Source: Mixophyes australis (Eukaryota > Chordata > Amphibia > Anura > Limnodynastidae). From it: a stretch of 64,000 nucleotides of DNA. The DNA is taken from NCBI GenBank assembly GCA_036250195.1, contig JAVHZZ010000003.1, positions 329,578,194 through 329,642,193 of the forward strand, read 5' to 3'. Of this stretch, positions 11,034-22,918 are shown one piece after another (position 1 is the stretch's first letter; each line of letters starts with the position of its first letter). Position numbers and translations under genes: made by a program. The notes below the pieces were generated by a model. It did no database searches. It saw only the letters and a program-made list of their open reading frames with translations, and was not told the origin of the DNA.

Positions 11034-11876
11034 ATGTCAATTTGACTTTATACATTGTAGAGATATTTAATCAAATAAAGCACAGATAATTTAATCAAAG
11101 TTTAGTTGCTCCAGAAATCAGCAATCTTATTAGCTTACTTTTCTTTTTATTATAGATTTAGAACTCAGTTAATCAATGTTAACAGCTTATAGAGGTGAAT
11201 GCTATCAAGGGAGTTGGGTAGGTGACTCCAATTCCTGTAGGTATGTGTGATATATGGCAGCTGATTGGACAGAAGCCACAGCCAATCCAGCTGCCACACA
11301 CAAGGTGTACCCTTCATTTTACTCTCCACTGCTATTTGTCAGATAGGACAGGTCAGGAGTCTAATGCTGGTTATGGTAAAAGTGCTCTTTTGTGAAATCA
11401 ATTGACTTGTTTTGCATAAATGCACGAGAATTAAGAGTAACCACTTGGATTTGTGAACCAGGATTTGGGCGAATCTGCTGTGATCCTTACTGAGTGTGGA
11501 TCAGCTGCATGTGCATGATTACTTTTATACCCCTATGCAGAAAGGGGGTTTTGTAGAGAAGAAGTATTTGTGAAATGATGCACAGCCTTTTACCCCCTGA
11601 GGGGCCGAGATTGGGCCTTGTCCTATATTTCAGTGGGATACATTTTACACCTTCCAATGGCCCTGTTGTTGAGAAGTGCACTTCAGTTTATGTAATAAAT
11701 ACTTTCAAACATACAAAAGTGACACATGTGATAGAGACAGGCCCAATGTCCCTTCAATATTATGATCAATATAAGACATAGATAAGGTCAAACCAAGCCA
11801 GTGGTCAAAGTGGAAATTTAAAAGTGATGGTATGGAAAATGTAAATGAATTGAATTTGATAGCTTTATAATTAAAG
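11034..11876. other. Unique stretch, no gene seen
   Basis: Overlapping ORFs on both strands at 11487-11781 have no recognisable domain. Confidence 0.45.
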
Positions 11877-13321
11877 TGTAACACTCCTATCGGTAGGTGT
11901 TGTTAGAGTGTGTAGTGCGTATCGTACCTGGTCTCCGAATGCTTTTCTCTCGGTCACGGCACGGCAGTGGGACAGCGAACCCCCGAGTCCCCAATACAAG
12001 TAGGACACTAAGGGGTATATTTACTAAACTGCAGTTTTGAAAAAGTGGAGATGTTGCCTATAGCAACCAATCAGATGTTAGTTATCATTTATTTAGTACA
12101 GTCTACAAAATGACAGCTAGAATCTGATTGGTTGCTATAGGCAACATCTCAACTTTTTCAAACCCGCAGTTTAGTAAATGTACCCCCAAATGTGTGAAGT
12201 GACATCAGATTTATTATACAGCAAATAAAGTGTCACTAAAGTATTTCTTAACAAAGAAAGATTAGCAATAAGTAAAATCTAAATACAGTATTTACAGGCC
12301 CGAGCTAACAGAGGTGTTGGTCATGGTACCTTATAGTGCATTTAACTTGGCCGTTTCTATGGACAACACTATCAGGCCTTAATTCAGAATAACAAAAGCA
12401 ATAATAATATTCATATATGTTAATACTTCTATGACTTAAATAATTTGATTACAACTATGCTTCACAGTACTCTGAGTACCATTTTATAACCATCACATAA
12501 ATAGTCTAAGAATAAAGTAATATAGTTCTAGTCTCTAATATAAAGAACATTCATTTCAAATAATATACCACAAGCTAATGATATCACAGTCTATGAGTCC
12601 CTCTTCAGCAGAGCGAATTAGCATAGATATTTTCACTGGCCAGACTTTTGTAAATGTGAACGTTAGAACCGGACAGGAGGCACTTTTAATAAAATGGAGG
12701 CACACAATTATAGTGGCAGTCTTGTAACTTCAGTACAACAATCAAAAATAGCAGTTACTGTCTCGGGTATGTACTGGATGGTTGGGTGAGGTAATTCACA
12801 TGTTAAGTAAATGTCTCTGTAAATCTAGCTCACAGCTCTAAAAATGTAGGATATACTGTGTAGTGTGTCACTTTGATTACACAGACCTGTTTCCTGTTGT
12901 GTAGATAGTTTTCAGCTCAATTCTTATTCACTGGTATCAGCTCTTGCCTTCAATATCTGCAAATACAGGGTTTGGCTGGCAACACACATCAGCCCTTTGC
13001 AGCAGTTTATCTCTCAGCAACAACACTTGCCTCACTTTCCTCACTGTTTCTCACAACAACATAGCAGAAAACGTTTCTCTTTTCACTAACTGTCTTTCAC
13101 TCTTCTCAACAGTCTCTGTCACAAAACCCTGGAACTTTCTAGCAGTCTTACAGACCAGACTTTTTATAGGTCCTAGAGTCTCTTCTATAGCATGCAGGGA
13201 GACAGTTCTGTTCCACTGGGTTCTAGTGCCATGCAGTTTCTGGGTATCAAAAAAGCAGTAGGGGAAGTGGTGGTATGGCATACCACCATATACTAGTCCA
13301 CTTTAACCACTGAACTAAGCA
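11877..13321 (-). mobile_element. Possible solo LTR, minus strand
   Basis: The left end reads TGTAACACTCCTATCGG on the plus strand. A plausible right end is ACTAAGCA at 13321. AAAG lies just outside both ends (11873-11876 and 13322-13325), a weak 4-bp duplication. On the minus strand a good TATA box (CCTATAAAAAG) lies near 13160, as expected for a U3 promoter. A foldback MITE is nested at 12012-12187. The right boundary is uncertain. The two opposing ORFs at 12944-13281 look incidental. Confidence 0.4.
12012..12187. mobile_element. 176-bp foldback MITE
   Basis: Arms are GGGGTATATTTACTAAACTGC and its inverse ending GTAAATGTACCCCC. The inner arms carry GGAGATGTTGCCTATAGC and its complement around a short ATTTATTTAGTAC centre. 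Related copies are at 22919-22990 (one arm) and 33389-33559. Confidence 0.92.
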
Positions 13322-13325
13322 AAAG

Positions 13326-14161
13326 ATGTAAACATTGAATTTGATGATGTCTCTAAGGTGGTTGTTGGTTGGACTGTGAAGTGTCCTTTCCAAATTCCAC
13401 TATTTCCACAATGTGCATTTTCAGGCACCTTGAAATGTGCTGGGGGGGACAAAATGGTGCTCTTGTGCTAATAAACGAGGAATGCATTTTTGTCGATATG
13501 TGAATAAGCCTTATTGCTTTAAGTGTGAATTTTGAATACTAACATCTCTAACTGCTGACTGACATTTGGGGACCAAGCTCAATAATCCTGCCTATCTCCA
13601 GGATCAGTGTGATTACAGCTATTTCAATAAAGTATTTCACTACTTGCATAGTAAAAGAATGGTAATGGGGAATAGAAAAAAATTGGAAGCATTTTTTTAT
13701 GCTTGAAATGTCATCACTTTTCCTTCATGTGGACCAGATGTGTGTCGTACTCAGAGCAGTAATGTATGCATTCAGCATATTGTATAATGAGACCCCATCA
13801 AATATTAAAAACAAACATTTAAAATGCACCATGCTTGAAAATAATTGCATTTATCCTGCTTCTCTTGAGTAGAATCATTAAATGTATTTGCATATCTTAA
13901 GCACAGTGCACGTTTTGCTATTTTAGTCAATGTTGTGACATATTAATATGTACTCACTGGAGATAGCTTTGGTATAAGCACTATAGGTTAATAAAAGTCT
14001 ATTTTTTTTACTTATTTTCAACCCAGCAGTAGAATGTCAAGTGTGTCAAATTTCTTACAAAAAAAGTCAAGATCTATGTGACTAAAATGACATTGCTGTG
14101 GCTCGCAAAGTTTTAATTTTTTTAATTTTTTGCAGGCTATTCACATGAGGACCACCAGGTA
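13326..14161. other. Unique stretch, no gene seen
   Basis: It is AT-rich with no repeat termini and no coding signal. Confidence 0.45.
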
Positions 14162-14265
14162 GATTAAAATGTAAGCTCTTAGGAGCAGACCCACTTTGCT
14201 TCTGTTTATATTATTGCGTAATATGTGAATTTCTCCTATAAATTGCAAAGGAATGTGTAAAAATT
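14162..14265 (+). mobile_element. Degraded LINE-type 3' tail (uncertain)
   Basis: The segment has the order TGTAAGCTCTTAGGAGCAGA, then TATTGCGTAATATG, then TATAAATTGCAAAGGAATG. This resembles the 3' end of amphibian CR1/L2-type elements. No ORF is adjacent. Confidence 0.4.
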
Positions 14266-16469
14266 TTGATAATAAAAATACTACAGGTTGTTGAATGCTA
14301 TGCACCTTCTGCTAAATATAATCACACACATGGGTGCCATCTTGGTGTACAAAAGAAAAACAAAATCAAGACATGTTGCTCTTGCATAAATTACCCTAAA
14401 ATGTATTAGCTTTTTTAACGTTAAAAAATCATTGGGCGCCTGTCACAAACACCCCAGCCTGTCTCAGATACAGCAATCTGAACAGCTGGTCATGACTGGT
14501 GTTACCTTAGTTACTTAACAATGAATACACCTTTTCTGCCACCACGAAGGATGTACTCTGGCGTACTTACGTTCACCAACACCACTTATTAATATTTCAC
14601 ACTAAAATCACATATACATGTAGCATGGGCCTCTTTGGGCTTCATAAGTTCACAAACAATCACGGAGAATACGCTAGATTAAAATATGCTTATTCTGAAA
14701 AATATTTCCAAGGCTTATTTACAAAAATTAATAACAAGACATACAATATGTTGCACAAATGAGTTTCAGAAAATAAAATAGGAAATAAAATCAGAGTAAC
14801 TACTTACTAGTTAAGTCCTGATGTGTGAGGGAACACAATTAAGGAAAATTAGACATTTCAGTCTTGATAGAATCCCTTATGAAAATGAACACTGTACTAC
14901 TGATACAAGACCTGGCATATCACAAGACCTGAGTTCTCACCTCTGCTCGTTCGGCCTGGCTAAGTCTAACTCCTCTGCATACACAAACTACTTATAGATT
15001 TTATCTGTCTCTGGGCCTGGCTACTTTCACAAGACCATTGACACTTGCCTAGGTCAGACTCAGGTCAGTTAACAAAATACATTTTGAAAGGTTACATAAA
15101 ATATTCACAGTGTTATACATAAATCCAACAGAAAATAACAATCAGTCATTAGATATACTACATTTCGTCACAACTCCTTTACAAATTTATAAATATCCCA
15201 GAGAGTCATTTATTCATCAAAATCATCAACAAATGGCACTACTCAGGCTACTGAAGTACATGCTAAAAAACAGTAGTGTATATAAAGGTCTCCGGGCCCT
15301 GGTGTAAAATGTATGCTGCCCCCTCTCAATTATACCACACACATAATAAACTACCCATATATCATGCAATCCAATAAATGTATACCCAACACACTTTCCT
15401 ACTCTAATGAACTCTGTGGGACATACCTGCAAGAGGATACAGGTAAGGCTGCCAATTATTAATAAGATATTCAGTGCAGAACTACTGTTTTTTAGCTGCA
15501 GTCAGGAGATACCTTGACTACTCACTTCCTGTTTCAGAGAAAAGATAGCTGGTCACACATATTTTTAAGAGTTTTAATTGCCGATGATTACAAATAAAGG
15601 TCTTGCATGCTCTGTATATAGCAGTATTGCCTGATTTGGTGATCTTTTTATTTTACATTCTACTGAACTTGTTTCTGCTCCATAGTCCCTGCTGCAGATG
15701 GCTGATATCTACTGGTACACTCATAAGCAGTAGTAGGAGGTGTAATAACTGTTTCTATCTTCACCAATAAAGATTGTCCAAAGCGATTAATGTGGTTCCA
15801 ACGCACAAAGAGATTTAATAGCAAAATATATCAAAGTATAACAAAATACAAGAAAGTATAACCGATACATTATGCTGCGCACTGGATCCAGTAACAGCTC
15901 ATATATCCTGAAATCTGCTTAGTGAGAGAGAGAGAGAGAGAGTTACTGGGCCAGTGCCTGTTTATATGCCGTTTGTGTTGAAAGAAACAGTGATGATGTC
16001 CACAAAGATAACACTAAGAGAGTCCTTCATTGGTTCAGGGTTTATGATGGGCCAGTACAATATAATTCATAGGTTAATTCAAACGATGCTTTTCCAAATG
16101 TGGGGGCAACTCACTCCAACAGCTGTGTAAGTGTCTTGCCTCAGGAAACTCCAAAAATCCAGTTTAAACTAACCCATTAACAAAGTATCTTTGAGAATTA
16201 ATATTATACTAATCATAACTAGCTACCGCTATGTGCTATTGCTTCTCCGATGATACTGGATTCTTGCTGGTGAAATGTGGATTAACATTATAAGACCAAA
16301 CATCATACATTTCTTAGGACCTGAACCATAAATATCTTTACTGTATTATTTATCTTTGCATATATAAGCTCTAAGTCTAAGTAAAATAATGTGATTTGGA
16401 ACTTTATTAAAACTGAACTAATTACAATGTAAGTGTAAGTTTGAATGTAAGTGTATTTGTTTTGTTTAC
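14266..16469. other. Unassigned, probably degraded repeats; no gene seen
   Basis: TGTCACAAACACC at 14441 could be an LTR edge (see findings). A (GA)n tract is at 15921-15943. No convincing ORF or RNA gene is present. Confidence 0.4.
15921..15943. repeat. (GA)n microsatellite
   Basis: About eleven GA dinucleotides follow GCTTAGT. Confidence 0.9.
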
Positions 16470-16527
16470 CTGTGCGATTGCGTTATTAGCCCTGTTCTGA
16501 CATAGCGTACTAATCGCAATCGCACAG
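16470..16527. repeat. Short inverted repeat
   Basis: CTGTGCGATTGCGTTATTAG (16470-16489) pairs with CTAATCGCAATCGCACAG (16510-16527) across a 20-nt loop. The outer 13 bp are perfect. It may be the core of a small MITE, but no target duplication is evident. Confidence 0.75.
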
Positions 16528-17246
16528 AAAGCAATTATAATCAATATTTATTAGTTTAGAACGACTTAGTCCAATTATTTGACTTTGACAGAGGTTGACA
16601 TCCACAGAGAGAGGAGGAAAAGGATGGAATGAGAAGGAGGAATGGATCAGAGTTGGTCTGTGATACATATACAGTAAACAGGAACAACACCAATGTTGGG
16701 CACCTATAGGCCACCCCACCCTCCTTCCTAGTTTTGAAAAAAAAGGGGGAAACATTTATAAAATGTCTTAAGCAGCCCTGTGATGTCATGGGGACCACCT
16801 ACGTACAGGGAAAACTCCCACCCCTGATCACATGATAAGTGAACCCAGGAAAATTAACTGTGAAGTAAAGTGTAATGATGCAATAACAGGAGAAGAACAA
16901 ACTAAAGGGCGCTAGTGACCAAAAGACACTGCAATAATCTGGACTGTAGCTCTAACCAATAGGGGATCTGGACCCACAGAAGCTGACAAGTACACAAAAA
17001 ATGGTGGAGCACTACAACCAGATATAAATAAATACAAGCTGCTTTAATAAAAATATCAATTTAGAAATACAAAATAAAAATTTAAAAGTGAATATTAGAA
17101 AGAGGTCATAATACTGGTATAAAAACATCACAGGCTAATATATATGGTGATATAAAGTCCATCCAATGTGACTTGTTATTAGATGTAAAGGGAAAGTTCC
17201 TCAAACAATTTCTCCGTAGATGAAAGCAGGATAAATAGGACTCACA
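16528..17246. other. No gene seen
   Basis: Minus-strand ORFs at 16510-16798 overlap in two frames and show no domain. Confidence 0.45.
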
Positions 17247-17248
17247 GG

Positions 17249-17458
17249 GGGGTATTCAATTGTTCCTCTGGCTGCCGGAAAAACGAGCGCGTTAAAACTA
17301 TTACCGTTTATACAGTAATATTGCGCGCAAAAACCGTTAATACGGTAGTTTACTTGCTGAATTTGATGATGAAATTCAGCGAGTAATTACCGTATAAACG
17401 GTAATAGTTTTAGAGAGCTCGTTTTTCCGGCGGCCGGAGGAACAATTGAATACGCCCC
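17249..17458. mobile_element. 210-bp foldback MITE
   Basis: Ends are GGGGTATTCAATTGTTCCTC and GAGGAACAATTGAATACGCCCC. The arms include CGGAAAAACGAGC, ACTATTACCGTTTATAC and their inverses. It is related at its termini to 49163-49377 (GGGGCAAATTCAATT). No clean target duplication is visible. Confidence 0.85.
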
Positions 17459-19166
17459 ATAGGATAAGGAACAATATCAGTCCATTAAAGATATAAACTG
17501 TGTACACAGAACCCTTTATGAGTATGGGAGCAATTCAATTGTTTTCTAAATGCTGTAATTAATAACATCACCTGTGTCAATGACATGTAAATGCACGTTG
17601 TTGTGACAAGTGCCTAAAATGTTTTTAAGAATATATTCTTATATTTTTTCTTGTTTTTGCAAACAAACGTATATCAATGTATTATAACACAGTTGAATAT
17701 TATCAAATATAAAATTTCAATGAACTGTAATATAAGAAAGGTTAAAGATACATACAGCCAAGGATTGTCATTTGCATTTTGTATAAACATGTAACGCCCC
17801 CTGCGGGGAAAGACAGGGACAGACGCAACACAAAAGAACTCACCTTGAAAACGATGGTCACCTCCAGTCCGCTTCCGATTTCCCAGCTGCGATCCAATCC
17901 CAGCAGATCCGCAGCCGCAGTCACCTCCAATCACGTCCCTCTAAGATAGAGACAGAGATTACGGCCGTGCCTACCAGGTAAGGGCTGTCCGAGACTACGG
18001 CAAAGAACAAGGGCACAGTCAGTCCAAGCTCCTTGCCGCCTCCTCACTTTGTTCTTGCCAAGACGCGGGGGACTACAGGCACTGAAGGCCAAGACTAATC
18101 CGAGGACTAATCCCGCCTCAAGTACCTCACACACCTGCCGGTGAGGGCCTAACCGAAAGGGGGAATCGAGCGTGATACTCACCGGGACACTCCCACTTAC
18201 GATCCGTTTCTCCTGCACCTTCCCGACTCCTGCGGATGACAAGAACACACAGCCTCCCTCTACGCTCTCCGTGAGACTAAGATGGCACCCACAAAACTGA
18301 ACTGACTACAACAGCGACCCGACCCTAACAACGTTCTAATGGTCGGCAACGCAACTAAGTCAAACCACTATAACTAACTAAGTGTGGTGCACTAACGGAA
18401 CTGCTCACTTACACGCTACGGGGAACACCAGCCGGTGTTCACAGCCTAAACCGGAGGGCGGTTCCTAACCCCCTCACCCAGGTCGTACCAAGAAGCTGCC
18501 TTCTTGCTATGGAGTCACACACAGGCCCTAAGGACGGGTTCTTTAAGCCCGGCTGAGGCTCAGTAGAACAGCACACTAACCCGCGGGCCGACTGCCGCAC
18601 GGAACAGCCGATCGAACTGAACCGCCCGACTGCCTGTACTCGGGTATCTCACACGTGTCCCTACGTCCGGAACCACAGGTCCACCTGCACGGAACCGGCC
18701 TTGAGGACCCTTGATCAGAACCACGGCCGCCCCTGGAACTGCCTCAAGGTGTGCTGCACTGCCACCAACTCACTCAGCCACCCCCTCTGGGTACCATTGT
18801 GACCCCGGGGACCTAAGGGACAGGAAAACTACGTGTGTTCTCCCCTGACTATGTGTATGCTGGTAACTACACTTGTCCCCACAGCACGGGTTAGCACAGG
18901 AAAACCACAGGAACAAGAGCCTACCTTTAATGGGGGCCTGACGTCTTGCCCCTGGACACAGTTATGTAGCACACCCCAAAATACCGTAATGTAAACTATA
19001 CTCGCCGCACAGACAGAATAAATACAGTATACAGTACTTTGCACGCTACTTACCCGAACACACCGCTGTTAGCCAACCAGCAGGTTGCTACAGCACCACA
19101 GGAGCCTCCGCTCTACTGTACCTCCTAACCACGTGTGCTCACCTCACACAGGACCGCGCCTACTCT

Positions 19167-19676
19167 CACAAGGCTCTCACGCCTCTACCACACACCACCA
19201 GGGCCTTATGCCCTACACACCATGGGTCTCTGCCCAGCTACACACAGAGCCTTCTGCTCTGTTTCCTGGGCCTCAGCCCCCTCTCTACCTCAGGGCTCTG
19301 AGCCCACTAACTAGGGCCTTGTGCCCTACTACCTAGGGGTCCTAGCCCCTGCCTGAGGCCTGTGGCCTCCCTGACTGACTGAGGGCCTTGTGCCCTTAAT
19401 AGCCTACAGGCTACCAGCCTCTAACCAGGCCCTCTGGCCTTCCTATGGCCTCTAGGCCACTAACTACCTAAGGGCCTTGTGCCCTTGTACCTGGGCTCTC
19501 ACGCCCCTGTCTAACTAATAGGGGCTTGTCCCCTTTAACATCAATACTATGGCCTACTGGCCCACTAACTTCGTTGGGGCCTAGTGCCCAGGTCCCTGGG
19601 CCTTGTGCCCCTACTTCACGGTGCCACGGGCCTTGTGCCCGACTGTGCCCACGGGCCTAGTGCCCGAATTAACGCT
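19167..19676. repeat. Array of about 20 short hairpins with covarying stems
   Basis: Units have a stem of about 4-7 bp around a loop of about 3-6 nt, often CTTGT. Examples: AGGGC-CTTAT-GCCCT (19200-19214), AGAGC-CTTCT-GCTCT (19246-19260), AGGGC-CTTGT-GCCCT (19313-19327), AGGGG...CCCCT (19335-19350), GAGGC-CTGTG-GCCTC (19355-19369), then TAGCC/GGCTA, AGGCC/GGCCT, TGGCC/GGCCA, AGGGG-CTTGT-CCCCT and CGGGC-CTAGT-GCCCG. Stem bases change in pairs between units. They lie just downstream of the minus-strand splice donor. Confidence 0.85.
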
Positions 19677-19688
19677 GAGTATACTTAC

Positions 19689-19992
19689 CTGCTCTGCGCA
19701 GGATACTCAACTTGCCACGCCGTCTTCTGCTTCTTTCTCCGGGTCTTCCAGACTCTCCAGCCGGCGGCGCCTCTTCTCCTCTTCGGCGCTGTTGAGGGCT
19801 GCTTGGCGGGGGCGCTCTCAGCCCTTACAAGGGCTCCCCGCCGGCGATCACTGCTCCGACGGCTTGATTGAAGTCTTCTGGCGGCAGGGTAGCTCACGGC
19901 CCTTACAAGGGCCCCCTGCCGCCGCTGCTGCTGGCTCTGTTGCTGGACGTCTTGAAGAGACGTCCTCTCTCTTCTCCGCCGACGAACTTCTG
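19689..19992 (-). other. Predicted non-coding first exon or leader
   Basis: It is bounded upstream by the TATA box at 20015-20022, placing transcription start near 19992, and downstream by the splice donor GCAG|GTAAGTAT with GT at 19688-19687. I see no ATG on the minus strand in this interval. Two further hairpins of the AGCCC/GGGCT type with loop TTACAA sit near 19826 and 19897. Confidence 0.45.
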
Positions 19993-20014
19993 GCAAAATG
20001 GCGCCACCCAGCGA

Positions 20015-20165
20015 CTTATATAGTCGCCGGCGTGACGTCATTAGCCGGCGCGAGCGCTGATTGGCTCGCGTCGGCGCCAATCTTTTGAATGGCCGGGCGC
20101 GAGCCGCGATTGGCTCGCGCATCCGGCTGCTGATTGGCCAGCGGGGAAAGATGAGCCCTGATTGG
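20015..20165 (-). promoter_or_regulatory. Minus-strand promoter: CCAAT boxes, CRE, TATA
   Basis: Read on the minus strand there are four CCAAT boxes (plus-strand ATTGG at 20161, 20133, 20109 and 20060). They are followed by a perfect CRE TGACGTCA (20033-20040) and TATATAAG (20015-20022). Spacing of CRE and TATA is typical of a Pol II promoter. Three of the CCAAT boxes sit in a repeated GAGCCAATC context. Confidence 0.75.
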
Positions 20166-20482
20166 CTCATCCTTCCTCCGCGGACAGGAAGAAAGTCATA
20201 CTCACCGCCGCTGGATCGATGGACGGGTAAGTTCTTCTCCTCTTCTTTCTTCACCCACTTGTAGGGCACTGCCATCTGAGGATTCTTCAGCCCCTCCAGG
20301 GGCGCAGCACAGCCTGACATCTTCGCCCTCTTCACGGGCACCAGGCACATCTTCTCTCCCTCCACAAACATGTCAAATATATCTGCATAAGTATACGGTG
20401 AGTGATGAGCAACAGTGGCCCTGCAAGCCTGCAAAGATAAAACAATTATGCATGAAACCAGTCCCAACTTGGAAAAGACAAT

Positions 20483-21236
20483 GGGCCTGATTCATCAGGG
20501 AAGTAAAATGAAAGTATTGTGTGGTTTGTTTGTTTTTTGAAAAAAGCTCATATATCTGGCATAACCATCTCCGTATTCAACAAGGAGTGGATGTAAAGAT
20601 ACTTCTGTTGATGAATACTAGTCTAGGTCGGCTCTGCTCTGACAGACAATACAATGCTGGATACGTCCAATACATATGAGGAATATAAAGTCCAAAAAGA
20701 ACGCACAGAAAAAAAGTATTCCGTGATTTTCACTTGTTAATAATAATAGTCATTAATGACAAAACATTTAAAAAACATTTTTTTTAAAATTTTCTCTCTC
20801 CATAAAATACAGTTATTAGGATGTTATTAATGTCTACTGTACATAAAATGCATTTTGCAGTTGCTCCTGATTTCAAACACATGTTCTACCATTCATACAC
20901 AGCCGTCATCACTAGTAATCACACTCACACCACACCTGTAGCTGGTGCAAGTGATACAACAGAAAAACATGTACCTTTGAGATGCCCAAAGCTTGAATCT
21001 GGGGCGCTGCTACATGTGCTCAAGCTTGGCATGTCCTGACTGTACATTGACTATGTGCATACGCCCAATCCCCTTCCTGTTCCCCGTCCCTGAAATCGTA
21101 AGGGTCCTTTGCGCTCAAAGGACCTTTACTCATTGCTGCGTTTTCTGGTGTATGGTTTATTTCTAGGCCTGCAAAGTGCGATTTTACACAAAATATGGCG
21201 CGTATCTGCATTTATGTGCCTTAATGAATCGGGTGC
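20483..21236 (+). mobile_element. Family B TIR element, 754 bp
   Basis: The left end is GGGCCTGATTCATCAGGG and the right end CCTTAATGAATCGGGTGC. AAT occurs on both sides (20480-20482 and 21237-21239). Terminal sequence resembles family A but the interior is different (CTGTAGCTGGTGCAAGTGAT, TACATTGACTATGTGCATAC). Other copies are at 45350-45990 and, on the minus strand, 53983-55547. The small ORFs inside show no domain. Confidence 0.9.
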
Positions 21237-21239
21237 AAT

Positions 21240-22605
21240 ATGTGGATCTGTGTAAAACAGCGGACCAGTAGGAGTAGTCGTGTGCAACTTTATACTATTA
21301 ATACTGAGACTCTAGGGCTTAGAGGGCACTGGTGTATAAAAAAAAGAAGAGATTTGTGCTGTTTTATTATTTTAAAGTGAGCTGAGAGTAGCAGGGAGTA
21401 ATTCATTTTGGGGAGGTGATGGAGACGTTTCATTGAAGTTGCACTCTCAACTATTGGGTTTCTAGAAAAACTTCTGGATATGATGATATATTTTGAATTT
21501 GTTGTTTCACTGGACCATTGTGTACTGGCCAGATTTAGAAGCTTATCTCTGCTCCTATAGTTAAAGAATGTAAGGAAGATTGTTCTGGGGAACTCTGGGT
21601 GGAGGGGCAAGCAGGTAATGTATGTGCTATTTCAACACATAACATTGGTGAGAAGGCTTGGGCCTCACAGGTGTTAGTGAGCCATGTTTCAATCAAGAAG
21701 CACGTATTCCTCTCCTACATCTTCTATTTGGGAAATACAACCAACCTGACATTATTTGTGCTCACAAGCTTTCCTACGTGTCCAGCATGTCATTCCAGAG
21801 TCTGGATTTTTGTGAGGAAGAGCTGATAGATGTAGAATGCTGTGAGCTGCTATACATGTATCTTGTGGATTTCACTGCCTCTGTCCATTCACTGAGTTTC
21901 TGAGTATCCATCATTATCATGAGACCTACTTGCACATGAGGTATTTATTCAGTGAGGGTTTATTTGCAATCTGAAATAGCTTACAGGATGGATCTCTAGA
22001 ATTGTTTACACAAAAGGTCCTTATTCTACTAAATTTTTCATTATATCCTCTGTGTCTGGCACCACCCAGTCATAGGTAATCTTTATAGCTGCTGCTGCTT
22101 TCTGGAGGGTGCCATATTACATGCTAGAATGTACCTGAAGTTAATGAGGGTTGTTCCTGAGGCTTTTTAGATAGAAAAGTGGTGGGTAAAAGTACAGGAT
22201 CATAGAGCTGCAAAATGCACCTCTGCCTATATGCTCCATGTCACGTGACTCCCCACTACATATAGATACGGACCACTGAATTTATATGAATCATGAAGAA
22301 AAACTAAATTTTTCAGTATTACCTGTATTATTCCACCGCAGCTATTAACAAGTAAAGTATTACTTTATCCCGACTGCACTACAGACAGCAGCAGCTCTTA
22401 GCACATATCAAGGACAATATACAAATGTGATCTGATAAAGGTAATAAACCTGAGCAAGAGTTGTGGTAACATCACTGCCCCTGCCCCTTGATATGTCCAC
22501 ATTGGGCATTTCTGGCAAAGAAAGTCTGCCCAGCTGTCAGTCACTGGAGTTTTTTTTATGAAGCATATCCAATGCACCCTGGAAAATGCCTTGGTCTTGC
22601 ATGGT
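21240..22605. other. No gene seen
   Basis: Several short overlapping ORFs lie at 21290-21903 on both strands, without recognisable domains. No repeat termini were found. Confidence 0.4.
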
Positions 22606-22645
22606 AAGTGCTACGGAATTTGATGTTGATGATGATATTGATGGT
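22606..22645 (+). mobile_element. L2-like 3' tail fragment
   Basis: AAGTGCTACGGAATTTG is followed by TGTTGATGATGAT. This matches the tail at 30910-30988. Confidence 0.65.
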
Positions 22646-22918
22646 ACGCCTCAACGATACGCCTATGGTATATTAAGGATTATGCACATCTCTGAAAAAT
22701 GAATGGAGAGTGAGCAAAAGTGTAAATGTCTCTCCAAAGTTTTTCTCCTTAGTTACTGGTTGGTCTTTACTGCTGGGTTACTGCCTATGTATGGTTAATA
22801 AGACTGTTTTTGTTACACGACACTTGTGTGTGTGAAACTTTTTATTATATTTCTTGGAGTACACATGGAAACGCCCTCTACAACATGTTATTCCAGTAAA
22901 ATTACAAGACAACATCCA

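Larger units (their letters stand above)
17791..20365 (-). mobile_element. GC-rich LTR-like block, about 2.6 kb, minus strand
   Basis: The GC- and CpG-rich block is abruptly bounded by AT-rich DNA. Read on the minus strand it starts TGTGGAGGGAGAG and ends GGGGGCGTTACA, with TGTT immediately outside both ends, a 4-bp target duplication. This fits a solo LTR of a Gypsy-like or endogenous retroviral element. Inside, on the minus strand, are a U3-type promoter (20015-20165), a splice donor (19688) and a second exon-like piece (17836-17940) with an acceptor-like TCTATCTTAG and a donor AAGGTGAGTTC. An unusual hairpin array lies at 19167-19676. Overlapping ORFs of up to 260 codons (19685-20467) come from GC-rich composition and are not supported as a gene. 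An alternative is a host CpG-island promoter with a coincidental flanking repeat. Confidence 0.5.

Noticed and set aside
12944..13281. Opposed ORFs of 105 and 76 codons
   Set aside because: They are mutual shadows, lie in a possible LTR, and have no recognised motif.
19685..20467. 260-codon minus-strand ORF, the longest in the window
   Set aside because: It runs backwards across the promoter, CRE and CCAAT boxes and the predicted first exon. It is Arg-rich from GC composition and shows no domain. Overlapping plus-strand frames of 95 and 161 codons are also open.
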